From: Perilla frutescens
Taxonomy: Eukaryota > Streptophyta > Magnoliopsida > Lamiales > Lamiaceae
NCBI GenBank assembly: GCA_026008535.1
Contig: BRKX01000001.1
Location: 38,901,817-38,965,816, forward strand
Reading direction: 5' to 3'
DNA length: 64,000 nucleotides
The position numbers and the translations under genes are program-made. The notes under the pieces were generated by a model. It searched no databases. It saw only the letters and a list, made by a program, of their open reading frames with translations, and had not been told where the DNA came from. Below, piece after piece: positions 12,800-25,142 of this stretch (position 1 is the first letter of the stretch; every line of letters starts with the position of its first letter).

Positions 12800-15484
12800 T
12801 CTATATTATATTTAAAAGTAAGATAGTCACCCTTAATAGAAAGTCTAAATTTTCCCGCTCATTTACACTTGCCCGAAATATAAATATAATATTCATTAAA
12901 AAATAGTTGTTAATATTAATTAATTATCTAATTAATTGATTAGAAAATAATCACCTACAAATCCGCGTTTAAATATAGATAGTATAGCTGTATCTTGATT
13001 TTCTAAATCATACCATCATTTAATAGGATACTTATACATATATATTATTTAATTAATAAAAGTAATGATATCATTTAATAAATATTAGTATATACCACCA
13101 ATCCTGCTATATATTAATTTAGTTTTTGGTAAATAAACAATGTATTAATTTAGCTAAAAATTGGGAAGCGAATAATGTCATATATATATTCAACTGATAT
13201 GCGATATCGGATGTTGATAAAGAGAAACAACGATCCGGAATTTCAAGAATGAAGAGAATAACAACCAAAATCTCCCCTGCATATTTTGGCAAGGAAACTG
13301 AATTATTGTTGTGAGGAGCAACACCCATAGTTTATTCGACTCGATTATGCATCAGTGTACGTTACAATTGATCACTTTTGTATTATTATTTTTTTTTGCA
13401 TTTTTTTTGGTATCCTGATTCTAAAATGTAATTGTACTATTTTCTTGAACGCTAACTAATTTGTCTATATAAAGCATTTGACGACATGTTAGATCGTAGG
13501 TTAAAATGATTTAATATGATGTTATTATGTATGTTTGTTGATAGGCTGAAAAGGAGAAATATGATTCAAGAGCCAATCAGATTTTCATTGTTCCAAACGC
13601 AAATATTTGTCGAGAAACTACAAATATATGTGCACAAATTATCACCTTTTTTGGTATCTAATCTTAGTTATTACATTTACAGGTGAATATGAATATTTTT
13701 TTTTATGTGCCCTCATGCTCTCTCCAATAGCAAGATGAACTCGATAAAGAATATGGGTAGTCCAAGAAGGCATGAAAGAATACGGAGGATGAAGAGAAAA
13801 TTATCGGATGGTGGGTTTTATGTGTACTGTGAAACTTCATTGATTTTGGTTGAGTTGGTATTGAGTTGTAATGTTGTTGGGTTAAAAAAATTCTATTAAA
13901 ATAAAATGTACATTTTAATTGATTATGAGGTTGTAAAAAGAAAAACCACAGTGCATGTGTTTACAATTTAATTTAATTTTGACCATAAAATAGGTAAATA
14001 CATGTGTAATTAAATAAAATTTCAATCTACAATGTAGTATTGTTTTGTGTATAAAACTTTTGTAAATATTAATATCATATATTTTTATTTATATTCAGAT
14101 ATTCTGAATTTCATTTAAAAAAAATGATTTTGTATTAATCATTTGCATGTTGTTCTAAATAAATAAATAACTCATTTCCATATTTAAACAATAGTTTTAA
14201 CTCTTGACAATGTATATTTGTAATTTAAAAATAAATAATTTAATATATCTCATCATGCATGCAATGTGTACCAATATTTTAAAAAATTGCAATTAATATT
14301 CGTAAAACCCGAACAAACTCGGTCATAAGAATACATTTATTTTCTATCTAATAACTATCTTAACCGTACCCCAACGTAAATTTCATTATTTTTGTTGCTT
14401 TAAATTATATATTTTTCATTCAAATTATGGGGAAAAAATATTTTTAAGAAGATGACTACTTCTGTTGCAATTTATGGTAACCAATAAAAAACTGCATTAT
14501 ATTAATTTGTTTTTCAAACTAAATATTTTTATCTTGGATTTCATTTCTTTATTTTTTTTCAAATTAGATATAAATTGAATTATGTTAATCTTAATATAAC
14601 ATTTTGTCTCATTTTAATTTTAACTTCCCCTACAAGTTCAATATTACAAACCGGTCAATTCAATTCCTACTCCCCATCCAAAACTTACATATATTACAAG
14701 TTAAATTTGGATAATATATAATCATGTTAAGTGAATTCTGAATGTCCACTTGAAATAAGTTGTGGATGTTTTGAAATTGCAACATGGATAATTTTTTTTT
14801 TCAAGTTCTTTTCAATAAGTTGTGGATGTTTTGAATTTTTTTCTCTGTGTGTTACTTGATATTTATATAGAATTTCCAATATTGTTTGTCATATTTTTAC
14901 AAATATAAAGTAAATGTTCCTCCGTGATTGTAACTTTCTCATGCACTATGATAGAAGATTACTATTGAATGGTCCACATAATTGGAAATGTATAGAAGAT
15001 GTTCGGGTTTTTTACTCATTAATTTCATTTCATTTCTAATATATGATTGATTAATGTTCATCTTTAATTTTCTTTGTATGTATTTTTTCAAATTATTGGG
15101 ATATCAACTATCCAATATGTCTATTTATCAGTACCACATCTTAAGTGAGACTTTTAATGAAGAAATCTATTATCAATTATAGTTAACTTTATGTTGTTAT
15201 TTCTAAGTCAGAAGATATAATCGTTTGAAAATTTTAATGTATGATGAATATAATAACAATTTATATACCACTACTTGTATAAGAAATTGTTTCAATTTAT
15301 TATATTAGTAGCAAATATATTTATTAATCTATATACAATTTGGAATTAAAATATAACTTATACAATATTAAAATTTTAATTGATATAATTATTTTTATAT
15401 TTATGATAAATATTTTATATTATATACATTATGATAATAGAATGCAATATTTAATAACCGTGCATCGCACGGGTGATATACTAG
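12800..15484 (+). mobile_element. Helitron 1 (non-autonomous)
   Basis: The 3' end is clear: a perfect 6-bp stem with ATC loop (CCGTGC-ATC-GCACGG, 15458-15472), then CTAG at 15481-15484, followed by T as expected for insertion between A and T. The likely 5' end is TCTATATTATATTTAAAAG at 12800, preceded by A, similar to the TC-start of Helitron 2. The interior is very AT-rich with no recognisable coding content. The 5' boundary is less sure than the 3'. Confidence -1.
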
Positions 15485-15523
15485 TTAAGTAACCAAATTA
15501 ATGAATGCTCAAATTCAACTAAA

Positions 15524-15547
15524 TTAAAAGAGCACATGCTCTTTTAA
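15524..15547. repeat. 24-bp palindrome between two Helitrons
   Basis: Perfect 11-bp arms (TTAAAAGAGCA and its complement) separated by CA. It lies in the 84-bp gap between the 3' end of Helitron 1 and the 5' end of Helitron 2. Confidence -1.
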
Positions 15548-15568
15548 ATCCATTCAAGATTTTCACTA

Positions 15569-15810
15569 TCTATACTATATTAAAGCAAAATCTTTTACAT
15601 GGAAAATTCCTGCCCAAAATGCTCCTATCCTGTCCAAATTCTATAATCTATTCTATATTTATATAGAATATGTATTATAACATTAATGAATATATACGAG
15701 CCATGATTACTTTAACTTCTCATATTCATTCTCGTGCGGTTTTTTTTTAGCAGATTTTTAGGAAATAAGTTAATCGTACGAAATAATTTTATTTAATGTA
15801 TTTTATATTG

Positions 15811-15846
<36 letters not shown>

Positions 15847-16383
15847 CAATATAAATAAGAAAACGAATTCTGTTTGTAACCTATTATATATTAAATAAAT
15901 ATTTCTATGTAGGTGTACATCTGAGCTATTTAGCTATACAAATCGGGATGTGAACCCTTTAAAAATCTATTTAAACATACTAAAATCAAAATTCCTAATT
16001 TTAATAGTATAAAAATATAAATAATATTTTTCTTAGATCTTTTTTGTATATATAAAAAATAGATTTTTTCAAACATTTATATGTAGTCTATATTTTTCCA
16101 TATATAGTGTGTATGTATTTATAGATTATTATATTTTTCTTCAATATAATTAAGTTTTTTTTTTCGTATCTTATTTTGAAACAACTAATTGAAGTAAGTG
16201 ATTTAATAGTTTTAAATTTTGGATAATTATTAGTTCGAAATAATGTATTAGCATAAACATCTAACGGAGTATGAAACTGCTCACAATAAGTTATTAATGA
16301 CCTATTAGATCACACGGGAAATAAAATATGTCCAAATAACATCATCTCATATTCAATCGCGCAACGCGCGTGGGTATATTTAG
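15569..16383 (+). mobile_element. Helitron 2 (non-autonomous, about 0.8 kb)
   Basis: Starts TCTATACTATATTAAAGC after an A. A GC-rich hairpin, CGCGC-AAC-GCGCG (16358-16370), is followed by TTAG at 16380-16383 and then T. CTRR is expected, so the end appears to carry one change. Alternatively this 5' end belongs to a longer element ending at 21271. Confidence -1.
15802..15855. repeat. Long (TA)n hairpin
   Basis: Non-repetitive arms TTTATATTGG and CCAATATAAA enclose a (TA)n core, making a 54-bp self-complementary block. It lies inside Helitron 2. Confidence -1.
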
Positions 16384-17255
16384 TATCATCATATAGAAAC
16401 AAAACCACCCACTTTTTTTTTTTAATTTGTAACCCTAAATCTAAATATATATTATAATATTAAAACATAATATCCCAAAACAAAATAGAAAGAAAAATTA
16501 GAAGAAAAATCAAAGTAGCTATGTTGTCTAGAAAAAAGAATTATTGAAGAACTTGATTGTACATGGACTACTTTTAAGCATATAAAATGAGAATGAAAAC
16601 ATCAATTTCAATGAATAAATTAAAACTTAGCATTTTGGCTGTATATTATGAAACCAACTTTTTTTCAATTTTCTTTCATACCATATAACACGAATCAGAA
16701 TACACACACACACATGAATATTGCAAGTGCACTATCGTTTATTATGCTTTTAAGTGGGTATCAATAAATTAATATACCTTAATGAGGACCACATAAAAAA
16801 TATGATACACTGAATATTAATTTTGGTATATAATATTTAGATGAGTTAATGTATATATATTCATCTCATGCACCAACCATCAAAATTTAACTACCCCTGT
16901 TCATTTATGACTATAGAAAAAGAAAAAAATCTACAAATGAAAAGAAAACAAATAGAGTTATAACTATGAATAACTCAAGGAACTACACAAGCACGATGGA
17001 AGAGTAGAATCATTTTAAAGTTGATCATTGAGATGGATACAATCCGAGAAGTCATACAGATAATTATTATTATTGTTATTTAGATAAATTTAGTTGCTTT
17101 TTTAAGGGAAGATAAGCTTAATTTATTATTTAATATATGATTATTTTTTATGATGTCGACGGGGTTAGAATTTTAATAATTTAATCAGATAGCGAAGTCG
17201 TCAACTAATTGCCTATGTAATTAAGTTGAAATGTAATTTATTAAATTGAATATAC

Positions 17256-17690
17256 GAAATGGGTTAATTGTCAAATAAATAATCTTATTTTCACCATTTT
17301 TAAAGTAGATACCACATTTAAATTTAATCAATTACACCAGTACATTTTAATTTGAATGTGATTAAACATTTTTTTTTCTTGTATAACTGCTGATGTCTAT
17401 AGATAAAAAAGAAATCTAAAAATAAAAAGAAAATATTCTAATTTGAATGTGATTAAACATTTTTTTAACACATTGAAATGGGTTAATTGTCAAATAAATC
17501 ATCTTATTTTCACCATTTTTAAAGTAGATACCACATTTAAATTTAATCAATTACAACAGTACATTTTAATTTGAAAGTGATTAAACATTTTTTTTTTCTT
17601 GTACAGCTGCTGATGTCTATAGATAAAGAAGAAATCTACAAATAAAAAGAAAATATTCTAATTTAAATATCATAGGCAAGAAAAGATAGA
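17256..17690. repeat. Imperfect 219-bp tandem duplication
   Basis: Copies begin at 17256 and 17475 (GAAATGGGTTAATTGTCAAA). A handful of substitutions separate them. The unit includes an internal repeat of AATTTGAATGTGATTAAAC. It lies upstream of the Rep coding remnant in Helitron 3. Confidence -1.
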
Positions 17691-17920
17691 TCAAGCTAAG
17701 AAAAATCGAAGAAATAAAAATGCTACATTTATTTTAACAGATGACGTCGCTTCACATAAATCAAATGGTAAGTAATTTCTTAATTTGAAATATTATATAT
17801 GTGTGTATATATATATATATGGTGAACAATTTTGATTAAGCATGTCTATTTTTTCAGATTTTAGGTTCATCACTTTCTAAATTTTTAACTTCAGAACTAC
17901 ATGAATTAAAAAAAGTGTCT

Positions 17921-20900
17921 GATTGCAGTCATTGTAGTGCTATAAGATTTGAGTATGAGCCTCCCACTTTATGTTGTGATAGTGGAAAAATTCAATTTGC
18001 ATCTTTTGAAGTTCCTGATGAATTGTACGAATTGTTTACTTCTGAATCACAAGTGGTTATAGATTTTTGAAGAAATATTTTCTCATACAACTGTATATTT
18101 TCATTTACTTCATTCGGTGTAACATTGGATGAAGAATTGACATCTGCAAGACAAGGAGTGTATTCTTTTCGAGCACAAGAAATTATTTATCATGATCTTC
18201 TAAGATTGATCCCTAATAATACAAGTCCAGATTTTTTCAATTATACTTTTTTGAGATGGGAACTGAGGTTAAAAACAGAATGAATAAATTGAAAAATTCA
18301 AATATATCAGAAGCAGTTGTGAAGAAACTGATAAAAATTATGGAGGTCAATCCGTATGCAAGATTTTTTCGAAGTTTAAAGGAATATTCTTTAATGGATA
18401 ATGTTCAACTTCATATATATCTCAAAAGACGTGAACTTAGATCAACGAGTATACAATTCTCCAAATGCAGATTAAGTTGCAGCTATATGTATTGAAGGAA
18501 ATAATGATAACATTCCATTGGAGCGAGATATTGTAGGTGCATGCTCATTTCGGCGAGAGACACAGAATAAAACATTATTATGGATGTTATGACCCACTGC
18601 CATATCCACTTCTTTTTCCAAGAGACGAAACAGGTTGGCATCGAAATATTAAAAAGATTACTTCCACAAAGTCTATCACTAATAATGGTATGTCCTATAT
18701 TTATTACATTATAATAATAAAATTACTTATTTTTAATATAATCATATTTATAAATTTAATTTATTTGTTTATTTTTATACTTAAAATGTGTTTCAGTTCC
18801 CAACATGGATCTTGATAATGCTTTGCCCCTATCAAGAATTAGTAGTGTAGACGATGTTATATCTAGAGAACAAGGTATGTATATTAATTTGTTTAACCAT
18901 GAAGTGAAGGTGGATCATTCATTATTTTTTTAAAAAAAAACTTTTAAATTACTAATGAGCATAAACTAACTTAGAAAATAAAAGCGCAAAATGAAAAAAA
19001 AAATAACAATAGGCTGCAATTGTTTAATTACCTCAAGTCCGAAACCTTAGTTGTGTACATGCTTAAGTGATTTAAAATTATTTTGTGGAATGATCTCTTT
19101 AATTTTTTAATTTTATTATATTCTATATAATTTACAGTTTGGAGGAAGCAAATTAAAGTGATAAAAATATCTCATGTAGAGAATATGCATGCTACAAGCT
19201 ACAAATAAGAAATCCTAGGTAATCTATACTTTTATTAGTAGAGAAACTATTACAACAGTTCGTAGTTGATATGTATATAAAATTGGAGACGATAAGACTA
19301 GATTTTTTCCATCAAAACCAATCAAATATGAGAGTTGAATTGTATCACATAATTGTGGATAGTGTCTTCAAAGAAGAATTGAAAGGAAAAGAAGTTGGTA
19401 AAAGAATTGCTCTTCCTAGAACATTTATTGGTTGTCCAAGAGTTATGAGACGTAGATATCTTGATGCATTGATATTATTAATAAATTTGGTAACCCAGAT
19501 TTATTTATTATAATGATTTGCAATACGGAGTGGAAGAAAATACAGGAAAAATTACATGTCGGGCAAACAGCTCAAGATCGTCCGGATTTAACATCAAGAG
19601 TATTTCGAGCAAAGTTACAAGACTTGAAAGATCAATTATTTAATAATGATATATTTGGAAATGTAGTTGCACATGTTCATATAATTGAATTTCAAAAAAA
19701 GAGTTTGCCACATGTCCACATGTTGATAATTTTCAAGTCAGAGCATAAGATAAATAATCCAGATGAAATTGATAAGTTTATTAGTGTTGAACTCTCTGAT
19801 CATGAAAATAAAGAATCCCGAATTGTATGAATTAGTGAAGAAACACATGATACATGGTCCTTGTGGAGAGAAGAATCCAAAAAATTCTTGCATGATAAAA
19901 GGAAAATCTAAATGTCATTATCCACAACCATACTACGAAAGCACAATACAAGGAAAAGATGGGTATCTAATTTATAGAAGAAGCAATGATGGATCAGTAA
20001 TTCGTATTCGTAATGCAGATCTAGACAATCAATGGGTTGTGCCTTACAATGTATATTTATTATCAAAATATAATTGTCATATCAATTTTGAGATATGTTC
20101 AGGTATCACAGCAGTAAAATATTTGTACAAATATATCTACAAAGGACATGATAGAGTGGTAATCAATATGACCCAAAATGATAATTTTTGAATTTAGTTT
20201 AAATGAAATATTCCCAGTAGTTATCAACTTACAACTTCATCTATCAAATAAACAATTTGTAGCTTACCACGAAAACCAAAATTTGGAAAATTTGTTGGTA
20301 TGGGATCATGCTTCATGACAATGCTCACAGAATATGCAATGTGTGCTACAAGTGAAAATGCAAGAAAATATCTTTACAGAGAATTTCTTGAGCACTATGT
20401 TTAGGATAAAAAAAAGCAAATGTTGGACATAAAGGAAGAAATGAAATGTTATTGGGCAAATTAGTACTGCAAATCCAATTGAAGGAGAAAAATATTATCT
20501 TAGATTGCTCTTAAATCATGTTAGGGGAGCAATATCTTTTCAATATTTGTTAACAGTGAATGGTATAGAGTACTCAAGTTTTAAAGAAGTAGCGCAAAAA
20601 AGAGGATTACTAGAAACTGATCAAAGCATTATTGAATGTCTAAATGAAGGAGTGACATTTCAATATACCAAATGAATTACAAAGGTTGTTTGCAATAATC
20701 TTGGTACATTGTGCATCAACTAATGTAAGAATACTTTGGATACATACTTTGATACATTGTCTGAAGATTTCAAAAGGGAAGCTGATCTTTCAGTTGAACA
20801 ACGAGTTTCTAAATTATTAAAAAGCTTGAGCATTTTCTTAGAAAACATGGGGAAAAATATAAACTCATATGATCTTCCTCATATGATCTTCCAGACATTC

Positions 20901-20963
20901 CTATCTCAATTGACACAACAGACAATGCATGTCCTAGAGAGATACAAGATGCAATGTCAATAA
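17921..20963 (+). pseudogene. Helitron Rep-type protein, broken
   Basis: Reading through stops and frameshifts, the region matches the Helitron N-terminal and Rep regions: a cysteine-bearing segment (CSHCSAIRFEYEPPTLCC, near 17926), FTSFGV, VNPYARFFRSL (18349), then the Rep core: LPRTFIGCPR (19417), CNTEW (19519), RPDLTSRVF (19579), the metal-binding HUH motif as PHVHM (HVH at 19711-19719), and the two-tyrosine motif in KYLYKYIYKGHD (20117-20152, YxxxY). Later blocks match the Rep-helicase linker (NPIEGEKYYLRLLLNHVRG near 20475). Coding stops just before a Walker A helicase motif would be expected. In life the protein nicks and joins DNA for rolling-circle transposition. There are at least two frameshifts between 19271 and 19763, many stops, and an apparent GT-AG intron at about 18688-18796. 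Confidence -1.
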
Positions 20964-22179
20964 AAATAATGTCAATATAGACTCTCGTTTAAAATAATTC
21001 AGACATATTAACATTGTAATATTTTTTTTTCAAATTTTACTCTTTTCATCAATAATATTTATTTATGAATTATTATAAGTTGTAGTTGTTATCTCTATAG
21101 CATCACTTATCTCTTTTCTATGTTATATTTACTACTTTCATTCTTCATCAATTAATCTTATTATGATTAGAACTATATAAAATATTTAACATTAAAACAT
21201 TATAAAACTTATATTAATATATCTAAACAAAAAAAGGACAAAACACGTGCAACGCACGTATCCTCTGCTAGTGTTAATAAAAAGAGGTGGTGAATCATAC
21301 CCTCAATAATATTAACCAATAATCAACCAACAATTGATTTATGACTCTCTATCTTATACTCTTTAAATCTCATACATATATCAATATAGGAACAATATAT
21401 GTACAACTATTTAAGTCTTCAAAATACAATTTATAACACTCTAAAAAATACATCAAGATTTTAAATTGAGAAATCTATGCACGAACAACACCACTATTGA
21501 TCGATGTTACTTTTCCTTTCATTCATGTTTTTTGGATATTATTAATTAGATTTGTTATGTTTAGTGCTGTTTACATAGTTATTTTTTGTGTCTAATTAAA
21601 ATTTCAACTAAATATTAGGAATTTATGTTTGAATTAAGAATTTGAGTTAATGTACATTATTTAAATTTTAAAAGCATGAAAGGGATTTGATTTTAAATTG
21701 GAGTTTTAGAGATTTAAATTTAAAAATGATAATTTGAATTATGAATAAATTAAAGACAAAAACTTGTATGAGACTGTCAAACGGATTTCCTTACGTTAGA
21801 CGGGTCAAAACCTGCCAAACCCACCCCATACCCGCGCCCCATGCGCAGAAGCGTGAGCTGCACGTGCCCCCATGCGCGGCGCGTGTAGCTCACGCGCCTG
21901 TGCAATTTTGATTTTTTTTCTTTCCGCACAACTGTTTTTTTCCTTTTTTTTGGGCCTGCGTTGCTGGGCTTTTTTTTCCTTTTTCTTCTTTGTTTCTCAC
22001 GGTGCAATTTTTGTAATTTCTATTTCTTCTTTTTTTTCAGTTTCTTTTTTTTTTAAATTAATTCAATTCAATTTTAGTGCTCACTAATTCTATTTTAGGG
22101 TATACATTTATTTTTAAAAATGTATATTTATGGGCTGAAGTATTATTACCTGTGAAGTGGAATCTCATCACTATGGAAA

Positions 22180-22535
22180 AAAGTATTACTAATTGCAGAA
22201 GAAAGTATCACTAATTAGAAGAAAAGTATCACTAATTGCAGAAGAAAGTATCACTAATTAGAAGAAAAGTATCACTAATTGCAGAAGAAAGTATCCCTAA
22301 TTAGAAGAAAAGTATCACTAATTGCACAAGAAAGTATCACTAATTGCAGAAGAAAGTATCACTAATTAGAAGAAAAGTATCACTAATTGCAGAAGAAAGT
22401 ATCACTAATTAGAATAAAAGTATCACTAATTGCATAAGAAAGTATCACTAATTGAAGAAAAGTATCACTAATTGCAGAAGAAAGTATCACTAATTGCAGA
22501 AGAAAGTATCACTAATTAGAAAGAAAAGTATCAGT
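22180..22535. repeat. Tandem array of GTATCACTAATT units
   Basis: About 17 copies of GTATCACTAATT followed alternately by GCAGAAGAAA and AGAAGAAAA, so a roughly 20-22-bp unit forms a higher-order dimer. Occasional changes occur (ATCCC, GCACAAG, AGAATAAAA). The spacers are not unique, so this is not a CRISPR array. Confidence -1.
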
Positions 22536-22979
22536 TCAAACATATTGCAATTCAAAAATTGAATCATTAGCTACATAAAAGAAAATGTTGCAATTCAAAA
22601 TTGAACATGATAGTGAGTAGTAACTACTCATTATATTAGTGATGCTTCATTTTTTTTATTACGAGTGATACTTAATTCATAATTAATGATACTTCTCTAT
22701 TGTTAATTTAATAATTAATGCTTAATTATATGTAATTTTTATTTTAATGAAAATATCACTTTTATCTGGTGAAGTATCATTAATTGTGATGTGAAGTATC
22801 ATTAATTATGGATGAAGTATCATTAACAAAATCATTATAAAAAAACAAAATTAAAAGAGGGAAAACTGCCAAAGAAGAAGGAAAAAAAACTGCCAAACAA
22901 GAAGGAAAAAACTGCCAAAGAAGAACACGGGAAAAAAAGGAGAAAAAACATGTTTCTGAAAGAAAGAAGATGAAGAAGA

Positions 22980-22982
<3 letters not shown>

Positions 22983-23060
<78 letters not shown>
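22983..23060. repeat. (GA)n microsatellite, about 39 units
   Basis: Uninterrupted GA dinucleotides inside the element at 21767-23222, in a wider purine-rich stretch running to about 23155. Confidence -1.
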
Positions 23061-23063
<3 letters not shown>

Positions 23064-24362
23064 CTAGAAAGAAAAAAAAAATTAAAAATTGAATATAAAA
23101 AAAGGGATAGAGGGAGATCATTAAAAAAAATCAAAAAGAAAAGAAAAAAAGGTGAAGGGAACCACTTTGATGGGTCAAATAATATCCGTCTAACATAAAG
23201 AGATCCGTTAGACCGTCTCATAGGAATGTGCCCCTAAAGAGAAAACATTTAGTCCATGTAGCTTTAGTCCATTGAATTAAAAAAATTAATTCAATTTGAA
23301 TAATCATTAGTCCGCATGATAACTATGATTACAACTACATAATTTAATTTGAGTAAGCCTTAGTACATAAGAGAACAAAATATCTTTTTTTTCCCTCAAT
23401 TTTATTACTCATTATTAATACTATCTTCAAGTCAATCATTTATGAATTAATATGATAAACTAGATTGGTTTATTAATTATTAATTAATCTGGAACTAAAA
23501 CAAAATTTGATTTAGCTAAATTTGATATTTTAACTTATTTTATTTCACTTTCACTGTTGTTATATAGTTAAAAATAAGTTAAAAAATAGCATGGGTGGCC
23601 AATTATTTGGTCACTTTAATTGAGGAGCAAAATTTTTAAATAGCCATTTTTTACTTAGTAAATCATGTAAATGGCCACTTTTTAAAAAAATAATGTATCT
23701 AGCCATTATGAAAAAAAAGTACTATAATACCCTTACTTTCATATTCAATATTAAGAAATATTATATGCATATATATAATATATATTCATATATCATAAGA
23801 TTTGGGGAAAAAAGATCTGATTTTCTCTCTCTTCAATCTATAACATTGTTCTCTCCCCACTTGCCTCTCCCCTTTTCAATCGTTGTTTTATCATTTAGAA
23901 CAAAACTACAATTAGCGAAGATCAAAAGCTATGATAATTTGATCACAATTTTTCATCTCTGTAATCACCGTTTCAGCGATAAATTATCTGATGCAAAGTA
24001 AAAAATTAGGGATTCAATGCGAGTTAGGTGATTTTAAGAAGTTCTGTTGACATCGCGTGTGTTGTTTTTTGCGTCAATACGGTATGATTTTTATGTATCT
24101 GTACTCTTTTTATTGATCTAGATATTAAGTTTTTGTTTTTCTTTGTTTGGAAGTGAGGAAAATTGAATGTTCTTTGGTGCACGAATCGATTTCTTTCGGT
24201 ACACGAGTATTGGAGTAGAATCATGCACCAATTTATTTATAACGTGTGGAATATCAATTTTTTTACTGTTGCACGATTACACGAATTAGCAGAATAATGA
24301 ACTCGTGTGTATCTATGAATTTTGAAGTAGTGCACGAATACACGAATAAATATACTAATGCA

Positions 24363-24501
24363 GTCGTGTTTCAAGTTAATATTCAACTGCTACACGAGTA
24401 CACGAATGAGCATAATCATGTTCTCGTGTATTGAACTGTTATGTTGAACTATTCGTGTACTCGTGTAGTAGTTGAATTTAATCAATGCACGATAACACGA
24501 C
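24363..24501. repeat. Imperfect inverted repeat with ACTCGTGT motifs
   Basis: Arm 24363-24410 and arm 24449-24501 are complementary over about 48 bp (TCGTGT, GTTGAAT, GTAGCAG/GTAGTAG, ACTCGTGTACACGA-type cores), with a 38-bp loop. Further CTCGTGT/ACACGAG copies lie between 24180 and 24690. Probably subterminal or internal repeats of the Mutator-like element. Confidence -1.
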
Positions 24502-24687
24502 TTGAATTACTCGTGTCGTAACACTCGTGTACTCGTGTTGCATTATAATTTCGATTTAAACACTAGTATATAATTTTCCTACTCGTGTAAAATTCATGCA
24601 CCACTAGATTAATTAAATATTGTCTTCGTGCATCACATGCAACTCCAAAGGGAGAAAAAAAACAATATATATACTCGTGCATCGTGT

Positions 24688-24765
24688 TTATGATAATGGT
24701 CGAATTGTTACCTCTTCAGGGAATTCTTCGTTATGAGGATGAGGTTGTTCGAAATCATCGTCCAT
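24688..24765 (-). pseudogene. Possible start of a lost MULE transposase
   Basis: A 25-codon minus-strand frame starts MDDDFEQPHPHNEEFPEE and then meets what looks like a donor site (GAAGAG|GTAAC), reading on to a stop. Acidic N-termini of this kind are seen in FAR1/MURA-type transposases. The rest of the gene is absent, so this is only a suggestion. Confidence -1.
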
Positions 24766-25142
24766 GATTGTTCAGCGACTGTTGAATCTTGTAGTTTTTT
24801 CAGTTTTCAGTGTTGATACTCGACTTTAATGGCGGCTACTGGCGAGATATATTTTTAGTTTGAGCGTGAGAAAATATCAATGTGAATCAGCGTTCTTTGT
24901 TTTCAGGTGTGATAAAAAATTATTATGAATCTGATTTGTTTTTAAATATATTAGAGTATTTTTATTTTAGGAAACAATAATGTTAAAAATACATTATATT
25001 CAAATATTATTTATATGGAAATAAGGGTATTGATGTATATTTACATCCTAAAAGGCTAAATACATCATTTTTTTAAAAACTGACTATTTACATTATTTAT
25101 TAAGTGATAATGGCTATTTACCCCTATTAACATTTAATTGAG

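Larger units (their letters stand above)
16440..21271 (+). mobile_element. Helitron 3, with decayed Rep gene
   Basis: The 3' end is clear: hairpin ACGTGC-AAC-GCACGT (21245-21259), then CTAG at 21268-21271 followed by T. The interior encodes a broken Helitron Rep protein on the same strand. The best 5' candidate is TCTAAATATATATTATAA at 16440, preceded by A, but 15569 is possible. There is no helicase domain between the end of the Rep-type coding and the 3' hairpin, so the element could not have moved alone. Confidence -1.
21767..23222. mobile_element. Long-TIR DNA element, Mutator-like (non-coding)
   Basis: The left end (TATGAGACTGTCAAACGGAT...GTTAGACGGGTCAAA) matches the complement of the right end (TATGAGACGGTCTAACGGAT...GTTAGACGGATATTATTTGACCC) over about 40 bp. 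The interior holds a GC-rich GCGC block, a satellite-like array and a long (GA)n tract, but no gene. No clean target-site duplication is visible, so ends may be off by about 10 bp and the superfamily is inferred from TIR style only. Confidence -1.
23625..25132. mobile_element. Mutator-like element with long TIRs and 10-bp target duplication
   Basis: Both flanks carry TTTAATTGAG (23615-23624 and 25133-25142). Inside these, about 110-bp imperfect inverted repeats share TAAATAGCCATT, GTAAAT, TTTTTAAAAAAAT, ATGTAT, TAGCC and ATACCC in order. The interior has a cluster of CACGAGTACACGAAT-type motifs forming an inverted repeat, and a short minus-strand start of a possible transposase. Target-site and TIR length fit Mutator-like elements. 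It is non-autonomous. Confidence -1.

Noticed and set aside
13705..13899. 64-codon open frame
   Set aside because: Lies within Helitron 1, matches nothing recognised, and has no splice or promoter context.
22180..22535. CRISPR-like alternation of repeat and spacer
   Set aside because: Spacers are repeated, not unique, the genome is a plant, and no cas genes occur.
22780..23221. Minus-strand frames rich in Ser-Leu
   Set aside because: Translation of the (GA)n microsatellite; low complexity only.
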